Source: Congeria kusceri
Lineage: Eukaryota; Mollusca; Bivalvia; Myida; Dreissenidae
Length of the DNA stretch: 64,000 nucleotides
Direction: 5' to 3'
Assembly (NCBI GenBank): GCA_027627225.1
Contig: CM051024.1
Span: 39,157,225 to 39,221,224 of the forward strand
Shown here piece after piece: positions 21,291 to 33,200 of this stretch. A model generated the notes under the pieces. That model ran no database searches. It was not told where the DNA came from and saw only the letters and a program-made list of their open reading frames with translations. Position 1 is the first letter of the stretch. The number at the start of each line of letters is the position of its first letter. A program made the translations under genes and the position numbers.

Positions 21291-24200
21291 GTAGGTACCG
21301 GAAATGTACTCAAGGTGTCCGCCTTGCGATCGGGAGTTCATGTGTGCAATCCATACTATGGGACCGGTCCAATTATCATTCTCAAAAGTAACCTGGGCCC
21401 GTATTCACCAAACTATTCTTAGACTTAAGATTAAAAATTAAGCATAGTTTTAAAACTGTTCTACTACAAGAGCGCTGTAAATTTGAGTATTACTTGGTAT
21501 CCACCAACTCTAATTACACCATTCTTTATATAGAACGATTTGTTAATGACATACGCATTAAGCAACATTGGTACCCATCATATTTTGCGAACGCAGAAGT
21601 ATTTTTCTTGAGACTAAGTCTGTTCTTTATTCTTAAATCTAAGAATGGGTTGGTCAATACGGTCTCACTTTATACACAAGAAACGGACTCCATATGTCTA
21701 AATAAGACTGTGGCTTTCGACAGATCGTGTTACAAATAAATAGGTTTAAATTAAATGGGCTCGAAGTCTTCATAGTTAAAAATCGGAAGTGGTACTTAAG
21801 TGCTGAAATTGATGTGCACAAGAAACATTCAATTTTCCAATTTTATACAATATTATAAAAAATGACTATTTTGGATTCGCGTATGTACATATGTAATGCG
21901 TATAGTCCCCGTCAGGGGCGGGACAGGATTTCGGGTAAGGGGACGGGGGCGTAAACTTTTGATCGCGAAGTTATAACACCTTTTGGTTGTCTTTGAGTCT
22001 GCAGTGATCAGCTACACATCCGTATCAAAGATATATAATAAATCTTTGCACATCATCATCATCATCGTCATCATCATCGTCATCATCATCATCATCATAA
22101 TCATCATCATCATCATCTTCATCTTCATCTTCATCTTCATCTTCATGCACTTAGTTTCACTGAATGAATTAATACATCACCATATTATGTTGGAAAGTCA
22201 TGATGGTTCACCTGTTGTATTGCATCTGAAATCTTTATATAATATATCAATTTAAAAAACAAAACAATATCATAAACAAATAAAGGTATGTACCCATCGT
22301 CTATAGTTTATCGTTTTCGGTGAACTTTGGCGCCGGTACTACGGTGTAAGTAAGAAATCGCAAAGGGCGGGCTAGGTCGGGTATGTTTTACTGAAGTGTA
22401 TGTGTATTTTGTACCAAATTGAGCGAGCGAAGCGAGCGAAAAAAAAAAGGCATATCTATCCAGTTTTGACCGTTTTATATATGCCCATATATGTATGGTC
22501 CGGGAGTTTTAGGTTTTAGGGGGGTGCGCCCCCCCCCCCGATCCGCTAGTGATGCATTCATGTTAATCTGTTAAAAGAAACTAGTAACTTGTTAATTTCG
22601 AAACATAGTAAGCTCAAGTAATACATGTGGCACAATAACAGTTACATACATAACGTCCAGATAGGTACATTGTTTGTAAATCGCTTTTGTCATGATGCTC
22701 CTTTTAAACATCCTTTTGTTTCTCATGATTAGAATTACTGTAACAGTAACACTAAAACATATATGTAGTTACAACTAAACCTGTGGTGGTGGTGCAGTGA
22801 TACACGCAAATCAATGGTGATCACTATAATTACTAGTTTAACATAGATGCAATGATAATGTATGGCGTTATCGATCGAACCCATTTTGGTAATGAATTTT
22901 TCTTTATAAATATACGTTGAAACTGTGTTTTTTGGGCTGCCTTACTTACTAACAAACGTATTGTATTATACTGTGTTTTGTTGTTGTCGATCTTGATAAT
23001 GTAGCAACAAGCCTGATAATTTATATACTTACACAGAAAAGCTAAGAACTGTTAATGAAGAAATCGTATCAGTTGAAGCCATTATGATGATGACTTCTAC
23101 GTTGATCTCGCTCACCGGATAATTATTGTTCTTACATAGAAAATAGCAATGCACCTAATAAATTAATCGACTTAGAAAGGCTCTGATGTGGAGCATAAGA
23201 CGTAATGGAAGGCGTAGGAACATAGAATGGCAACAACTTGAACACATCCGCATTATTCTTTCTGGTTGAGGGGACACTGCAACATGTGACGAAATGCTTC
23301 AAATTACTGAGCGATAGGCTATTTGTTCTATTCTGTTGTTCTTTTTCCTAAATGTCTTTTCAGACACATATGATGCATGTCGGTGTACATACATGTTATA
23401 CTAGTACGTGTATTTCGGAGAACATGAATTAAAGCTCTCCACCAATTAAACCATCTGTCTTAGAACTCCATACGTATTCTTCTATTTTGTATTTTATAAA
23501 ATAAACCTAAACTTCCGTTTTGCTGAATGTGTTTTCTTGAAATGTATATACGAAATATTGTTTGTGTTTATTGTTATAATAATTTTGTGCACGTACTGGT
23601 ACCTGTGATATGGAATGCGTGTGCACGTGTGTGTATTTATTACTATTAAATGTAGTTCTTTTAATAACAATTTAAACACGATGTTGGCGTGCATTAAATC
23701 AATTTGCAAAAATTTGATAAATTATCAACATTTTACATACAAGCAACTATGCAGCGCGATTAGTTTGGAAAACCGGTTTATGAAATTCTGAAAGGACACT
23801 CACGACAATTAAGTAGGTTTCTAAACTGTATAAAACGTGTACACATAGCACACTACATTTTGTACTTATTTCAAAGTGTATTGCCCTATGTCGTCTCCAA
23901 ATGTGACCGAAACTGCGGTATCTGAGTTAAACTCAGTAACCAAATGTAAAACATTCTGCATCATAAGGATAAATGATAAACTAAATAAAAGATACCAATA
24001 AATGTCGGCGGGTGCGCCCCCCCCCCCCCCCCGTCCAACTGGAGCCGCTAGTGCCCGTATATATAATGAATATGTGCATTAAAATCACGCTTTAAAACAT
24101 GACTATTGTTTTTAATAAACAGTAATTTGAATAAAAATATACATAAATGTTATTTAATAAAATTTTATTGTTATGTACATCAATATATAATGTTAACTCT

Positions 24201-27200
24201 AAAATTGTTTCTGTGAAAATGGCTATACTCACAGATTGGCAAATTGACAATATCCAAATAAGTTGATAACATATCACAGATTTCAGAAAGAAAAGCACAC
24301 ACAATAACACACTTGAACCAGAAATATACAGTTCATCATTTTGTTTCAGTGGATATATATTGTTATGTGTTTGTAATTCACCTTTCGTCCATTTTTTGTA
24401 TGCGTATATCACTTAAATGGCGTTAAAATACGGTACATGCTAATTGCTATCAGCCCGTTTGGTCTAGTGATCAGCGTGACGGTCATTTACTGCGGAGTTC
24501 GTGGGTTTGAGTCTCGGCTGACCTATGTCTTTACGTTTCCTTATAATTAATTTCGTGGTAGAATATATTTAGCTTCATTAGTCCGGTCTTTAGTTTTTTT
24601 TGTAGATAAGACATTTCATAACATTAAACAGTACGAAAATCTGTGTTTAAATGTCCCTTAAAAATGGTGGTAGGTGTGGTATTTTTTAAATAAGCAGATA
24701 AAAGGCACAGTATATCTTGAAAGCACACAGATAAACATAAACATGTCGAAGGAAACAATAAAATATCGAATAAATCAACAAATACGACAGCCGACGTTTG
24801 CATCGTTTATTAGTGTTGTGTAACCCAAAACAACTGTCCAATCAATGTATATACTTGTATTGGAGTTTCCGTTTGTACAGTCGAAAACTAGTTTTTGATA
24901 CTTAAAGTAGAAAATTATGCGTTTTACAGAAATGTTTCTTATTAACTTTTCTTCCAATTTTAATCAAAGAATATGGTAATTAAATTTATCAGGTTGTTTA
25001 AAGTTATGTCACTATTGTGCTGTAAAATCGTACATACCCTCTTTTTTAGTCAACGAATAATCAAATAATCGATTATTCCAGTACTTGACCATATATTCGA
25101 ATATTTATCTATTCGAAGAATAAAAATCGTCTTAAAATATTAACAGTTTGAGACAATCTGATTAAATCTGATTAACCTGCATAAAGATGATCGTTTTGCT
25201 TCTGTCTTTTTAACGTGTATATTGTTAATTAACCCGTTTTAATTGCTATGACCTCTCCGATGTATCAAATGACACTTGCTCGTTGTTTTGAATTCGTGTT
25301 TGATGATGTACTTTGTACTTGTAAGTCGATAATAACTTTTCTGTTCTGTTCAAGAAGATCTTGTACTTTAGTCAGATTGATTAAGATAGAGCCTTATCTG
25401 TTATTTTGGCAGTTTTTTGACAAACCATTTAAAAACACCTTTCGTGCGTGAATGCGCAACTTACGATCTAAAAGGCGTAAAAATTATGTTTGTTTCAGGT
25501 TACATGCCCCCCAAAATAGGTAGGTAGGGATTTTTTTAATTTGGTAAATGGTTAACTTAAATTTTCTAAAACTACATATAAATTAATATTCAAAGCATAT
25601 CGGTAATATCCTTAAACATTGTTCTGAAGTGGAAAAAACTCTTATTTATCCAAAAAATATTTAATTATTGAAAAATAGGTTAATAAAACAAAAACAATAT
25701 CTGGCAAACTCAATAAAATGTTCTAGGGTCGGGGCATTTTTTAGGGAAGATCGGGTAACCTGAAACAAACATATTTTTTACGCCTAACCATAATAATTTG
25801 ATGCTGTTTTACAATGGCTCGTAGACTGACTCCTTTGATATTGGCTGATCTGCAGGCCAAATTACGTTTTTAATCTCACAATGAAAAGAATTAAGTAACC
25901 ACACGACAGACAACATATTACGTGTGTACTATTATTGTATTAAACACTTAGTTGAACTAGTGTAGCTCTACATACCTCTATCGTTTCAATGTTTACTATA
26001 CATGTTACATAATATTGTACCTTTTTTTTATTAAAATGTATTAAGGTTATTTTGCTGACACCTCTACATAAAGTAAGTATCTTTTAAGGGTATGTGTATA
26101 ATTATTAATTAAGTCAGTAATTCTTAAAAATGTGCATGCTCGTATGTGTATTATCAATATTCATTATGTTTGTACCAAATAAGATATGAATGAGTATGCT
26201 GATTATTGCCATGAAAATGTCATTCAGAAAATGACCTCGTAATATTCGAATAGCGTTTTAGTATTCGTTGCCATTCCTAATGTTAATACATAGCTTGCAC
26301 GTTTAAAAAGTCTACAGTTTTTGTTATTATTTTCAGGTGTCTGCAATGATTTGCTTATTTCCTTACAGTACAGGCCGTCTGCAGATTGGTTCCCAACGCA
26401 AACAACCCAGTGTCTAACATACAGGGATTGGTTGTCTTTACTCAAAGAATTGTAAGTGCTTTACGCGCTCTTCTATTTTAAAGTATAATTAGCCCTCCCC
26501 CCCCCCCCACCCACCCACCCCCAAAAAAATATAATAATTGTTGGTTTCCGCTTACGTCTCAAAAAAATCGGGGAGGGGGGGGGATAACTTTTTTCTTCGC
26601 GGCATATTCACCACACAGTTTAGATATATTGGACTGTATGTAAAATGTTTAAACGCCTCCAATCAAAGAAACTGTACCTTACGGTATGTCATTACCAAGA
26701 GAGCATGTCTGACACAGACTAATTCGAAATGTTTGCTAATTACCGAAAGAGTCATATTAGCAAAAATGTCTATGCTATATTTACCGAAATTCAAACAAAG
26801 TTAATGATCGATAGACAAAAAATACCTTAAGGGTCAGAGGAAAAAATGGGGGGGGGGGGGGTGTCGGGTAAGCGAAACGTACAACTTTTTAACGCCTTAG
26901 TATACGTTATTTAAACACAAATTTAAAGTGTTTTCTCAAAAGGTATTGTTGAAGTACATAGGTCTAGTGTCAGAACTTCGAAATGTGTCACGTTTTTAGA
27001 AATAACAGGTGCTCCAGCGACCGCTTAGCCCATATTCACAAAGGTCCTTATGGAACACCTTAGAATCAAACAATTCCTTAAGTACGAGTATGTGACTGGT
27101 TTATTTATTTAACGTTTATTTTGTAACGGACAGTTTAATTCCGAATCAACAGTTGCCTCGTATTTTAACTTATTTAAAATAGAAAATATCATTCTCGCAT

Positions 27201-30200
27201 CAAACATTTTATTTGGAATTGACTGGTTTTAATACGTATACAACTAATACAAAAGTTACAAAATCACACCATAATGCACGAAGTGATTTCGGACGAAAGT
27301 AAATATTTAAGTAACGGGTTTTACTCATTGTATTTACAGCATTTTTATCATATTGCTTTCGTGCACTGTGACGTGTCTGTTGTATATATTAATATATAAT
27401 ATTAATATATTAAATTGGCTTGGTGACGTGTCTGTTGTTTATTATGATTAGATGCTGCTGTTTATTGGCTTATATGTTTTCGTATGCATGGTTTAGCTTG
27501 AGCATGTTTACTGAAGACCACATTGTAATACAAGTTAATATTTATAACTTCAAAGGTAAGCACAGACGGAAATTAATTCCCATATAGTCGGTAATCCGGA
27601 TAAAGATATTATTTATTACTTAAAAGGTAAACACAGATGGAAATTAATACCTATTTAGTCGGTAATCCAGTAATTCGAGAAAATAAAGTTTAGATGTATA
27701 TGCATTATGTTTTAATTTATAAAAGTAATGAAAGGTGATTGAACTAATTTTCTATATAAATTTGATTGAAAGACCTCACATGTGAATATGAGTCTTTATG
27801 TCTAAAACTACCAAGCATGTATATGTGTCCGATATGTTATGTTTCACATTTTGAAAGGTAATTGATACTAATATTCATAAAACATTTAACCCGTTTTTAA
27901 AATTGATACCGATTCATTATTGTACTTTTCTGTTTGGCATGGAAGTTATTAAACATAAATTCTCATTAATTATTGTACAGCAATTAATCATGTAAATACG
28001 TTTTATGTTTATTTATCATCTGAAACTTTGACGTTCAGATATTGCCTGGCACGGAATGTTATATTCATCATTGAAACATGATCTGCCATAATAGCATAAA
28101 TTAACTTTTAATTAATTATAAATTACGACTCTAGTTGTCTATAAATTAAATATTAACTTTTCTGATTTATTGCCGTTTATTTTTTCGAAGATATATAAAT
28201 GTACATGTGTAATTGTATATATGTTAAATAAATGAAATCATTTGCACGCATATGTTCGTATGAAATAACGTACAGATACGTGAGGCTAAATTTTCGAGAA
28301 ATGAATACAATAACGAATCTGAAAAAAAATTCCCAACATTTTCTTTCAATGTATTACATGACTTTGTTAGCATATGAGACCATTTTCACGTACTTTCAGT
28401 AGCTTTCCATGTTTTTAGAATAAGTTTCACTTTGGATGGTAAATGAACAAACATATGATTCCGGAACCATTGTATTGGATTTAATAAAGGATGGCATTCA
28501 ATACCAAATTCGGTATTCGAATATTCATTTCTTCATTCAATCGAATATTCGAATATTCGCATATTTTTATATAAACTATTGTGAACTTTGTGGTCTACAT
28601 GACAACCTTTTTTTAATGACATTTTTGTACCAAATAGCCAGTACCGTCGTATCTTCGTTAACAAATTGCGCTTTCTAATTAATGCATAAATTGCACAGTA
28701 CAAAAGCAAAACAAGCTGCAGGACTCAATTAAATTGTTCTTTTAAACAACAACAACAAAACAGTTGTCAAAACATCACACATTTTTATCAGTTTGGAAAC
28801 GCTCCGATACGCATTAGTTTATAGGCAAATTTGAGCAACGTTTCTCAATTATAATGACTGCTAAATGTGTGATCGCAGTTATTTAATTTATTATTAGTTA
28901 CTCTTTTCAGAAGTCTAAATGTTAGTTGTAATAAACATTTAACAGCTATGGTTTCCTACTGACGGGCGTAATAGTGTATTACTGGCGGCTAGACGCGTGG
29001 AGACTGACACCGACCCGTATATTCAATATCTTTCTGTCTGACACGTAACACGGGGCCATTCTGGTGAAAACGTGGTATTAGGTATCTTTTGGAGAAATCC
29101 TGCCTTTATTTGGACGGAAAAATCCTTTCGACGATCAGAAAAGTGTTGGATTTTAAACAGTAATCAAACTATTAACTATTCGAATGGCGACCATTCAATC
29201 GAATATTTGAATAGTATTGAAAACTCTAGATTTATTATTGTAACTTAATGAGAGAAACTTCGCCAATAATAGACCCTTACCGGAGGATTATTATTTCATT
29301 CCAAGATACTCTGTCAGACTTGCTTCGGCCATGCGCTGGTCGCTGTTAGTGGAGATATTTTAATTTCGTGGGTGTAATTATTTCAAGTAATGTGGCGATA
29401 TGTATCATCCCGAATATTTAAGACCTTCCTTAACAGTTATAACGAATGACTGCCAGTTGAATGCCGCGCATAGCATTGTAACTGGCTGGGTAATATCCAC
29501 AAAACACTGTAACTGGCTGGGTAATATCCACAAAACACCGTAACTGGCTGGGTAATATCCACAAAACACTGTAACTGGCTGGGTAATATCCACAAAACAC
29601 CGTAACTGGCTGGGTAATATCCACAAAACACTATAACTGGCTGGGTAATATTCACAAAACACTGTAACTGGCTGGGTAATATCCACAAAACACTGTAACT
29701 GGATGGGTAATATCCACAAAACACTGTAACTGGCTGGGTAATATCCACAAGGCTCCTAAGGACACTCTTAATTTAGGTCATATTTAAGTGAACAGTTATT
29801 TTCCTTGTGAAAATTAATATTTTGGTAAAATAAGAAGCATCTGCCTATTCGTTACCAAATCAAAGCCATTACAGACAAATTGAATTTTAAATGAACCAGC
29901 CCCAGACTTACGGACTTTGTTGTCTACAGACATTTACTTAAGTTTTCACTAAGGAGCTTTGTGGATATGGGCTCTAAAAAAGAGGTGTGTTCAATCCTTT
30001 CAGACTTGCTTCGGCCACTACGCGCTCCAAGTGAAGGTTAGTATATCCGGGCTCCCTGCGAACGGCAATTGGACCTACCACGGGCTCCACGTTCACGAGT
30101 CCGGGGACATGTCCCGGGGCTGCGAGTCCATGGGCCCGCATTTCAACCCTTACCGGACCCCGCACGGTTCACAGACAGATCCCCCAAAGTAAGTTTTTGT

Positions 30201-33200
30201 GCTGAGAGTGAATTCATGTGTCAGCCTTAATTTGACTAAAATTTAGATTTTTAAGTACGCCATTTAATGTCTTAACTTGACAGATTAAAGCATCGGAACT
30301 AACGATCTCAAGTATAATAACAAGTAAAGGATTTAAACAAAAGAAAAGAAAAAAGTTGCCCCCACCGAGGTTCGAACCGGGTTACTCTGAATTAAAAAGC
30401 TATCGCCTTGACCACGCTGCCATCCTGATTTCTGCTTTCAGCAGCGCATTTTTTACGTACTGTAAGTGTTCCACGTGTTGTCATACAATTTTAACGAAAA
30501 CAACAGAAACACTCCAAATGATTCCATCGTTTAGCGTTAAAACGTTTTATAATTTTACGAATTTCAACTGATGATTACTCATTAACAAAACGTTATTTAT
30601 AGTATATGTCTATGTCCATAGTGTTATTTCGCTCCCTTGTATACAATGTTCTTTTATGTTTTGAATCTGTGACAAAATGTTGGAAAATTATCAATTCGTC
30701 AATCTGTAAACAGGTCCCTTTAATGAATTTGATTTAGCAAATACCAATTAGTAGTATAGCAGTATTTCCTGATTTATATACAATATTTCAAATATTTCAT
30801 ACAGACGTACCGTGCATGTTCTATATTTTTAATGTTTTGAAATTGTTCTTTGTGCCTATATGTCTTTAGACGCCCATTTACTGATTTTCTTTTGTTCCCA
30901 CGTTTGCAGTCGGCGACACGTCGGGGATTTCGGCAACATCGTCAAGGACCCGTTCGGCAACGTGCAGGGCGCTATCTTTGACAACCTGGCCAGCCTGGTG
31001 GGTCCCACCTCCATCTTGCATCGCGGTGTCGTGGTAAGAGGAATTCTTAGAACTTACTGAAGTTTGTAGTTAAAACTTTATTGACGATACACAATGGGAT
31101 TTATAACCATTCCTATATATTTAGCTATAAAAAGAGTCATAGAAAAATATAAGATAAAGATTCGCAATACGAGTTTGAAATTTACTTTTTCCAAATATAA
31201 ATTTCCGAACAAAAACGCTCTTTTGACCTAAAGTCAGAAAAAGTTAATGATCGATAGGCAAAAAAACAAACAAACTAGGGTCGGCGGAAAAAATAGGGGG
31301 GTGTCCTGAAACAAACAACTTTGTTTACGCCTTAGGGATGACAACGAATAATCGAATATTATTTTATTCGAATACATGACCCAAAATTCGAATAATAAAT
31401 ACTGGTACCGGTAGATAATCGAATATGAACAGTTAAAATTGTGTATATACGATCAATTATTTTCATTTTTTTTTCTCAAACTAAGCAGATGAAAGTGACA
31501 ATACAACTTGAAAGCAGACAGATAAACATGACGAAGTAAACACTATAAAATGGAATACATCAACAAATACTAGTGTCGCCTTTTGCATCGTTTATTAGTG
31601 TTGTGTAACCTCAAACAACTGTCCAGTCAACGTACATATGCCATGCATTGTAGTTTCCGGCTGTACTGCCGAAAATAATAGCAAATAGTTTGTGATTAAA
31701 ATGTAGTCCAGTAGCCAACGATGCGTTTTATAACAAGGTGTTGTCTAAATACAGACGAGAATCAGTCTTTTTGCACATTGGTTGGTCATCTCAACTAAAA
31801 CACGAATCATTGCATATTGCGATGAACTACTAATCCGAACTGCCCACTAAGGAATGTAATGCTACGTCGGTACCTGGGCTCATGTTTATTAATATTGTTG
31901 TTATTTATTATCTTATAAATAAGTCAAAATTTTAATTTGTGTTTGAAGTACAATGCATTGGAACACGTGTGTTTCAAATACTCGATATTAATACACATAG
32001 AATAACGACTTCATACATTGCATCTTATCTGGCGATTCTTTAAACAATGCATTTATTTTGCCAGAAATTCCAGTTTTAAACGTTTTGCTTTTTTCCCGGC
32101 TATGAGTGTTTGTTAGTACCAGCCTTGAACCAATGTTGATATGTGACATGTATAGGGACTTGTTCACAGATTTTCGCATTTTTGAAGTATGCCATTAATT
32201 TTCCGAACTTGACAGATTTCAGCATCGGAACTGAACAGCTCAAGTATAATAACAAGACAAGTATTTAGAAAAAAAAGAAACCCGGGACCTCCGTATTAAA
32301 AGGCTATCGCCTTATCCGCTCGGCCGTTCTTACTTTTGTATTTCATCCTGCGTTATTTTCTTCACGTAAGTGTTCACGTAATGTCAACAGTTTCAACGAA
32401 AACAACAGAAACACTCCAAATTATTCCATAGTTTAGCGTTACTAACGCTTTATAATTTTATCAATTTCAACTGATGATTACTCATAAACGAAACGTTTTT
32501 TTTCAGTATATTTCTAGGTCCATAGTGTTATTTTGCTCCCCTGTATACACTGTTCTTTTATTTTTGGAATCGGTGACAAAAAGTTGAAAAATTGTCAATT
32601 CGTCAAACTGTGAACAAGTCCCTTTAGCTTCTCCATCTTCCAAGTTAATTTGTCCGCATGCTTAATGAAGCTGTGCGTGTCTTTTATCTGAGAACAAGAG
32701 TTGCATATGTCACGAGCTGTAATTAAAGCCTTTGAAAACGACTATACATAATGTTACACTGATTGTTAACATCTAAGGCGCCATTTGAACTCTGTTGTTT
32801 ATCTTTAATGTTTTCATTTTAACGTTTCAAAACAAATTATACAATGTATATACAATATATATGCATGCCGGTATAATTATGCATTTAACACTGAGTTAAA
32901 TAGTCTAGACACAGGCACACATAAAACGTTTACTTTTTGTTTAATATTGTCAAGCATTTCAGTACTCATTATGTTATTTCTGAATGTTTATTCGCATTGT
33001 TGGCAAGTAAATATGTAATTTTTCTAGATTCGCGGCGGGACAAATCGATTATGCAGCTAAACAATTCGCATAAATCAACATGTTATGTAAACAACGATTA
33101 ACTGCAAAACGCTTTACAAGCAGCCTCTTGAATTTCTATGGGCTCCGTTTGGGTCATTTAAAATTTTAAATATCTCAAACCCGTTATAGCTTATGTAAGG

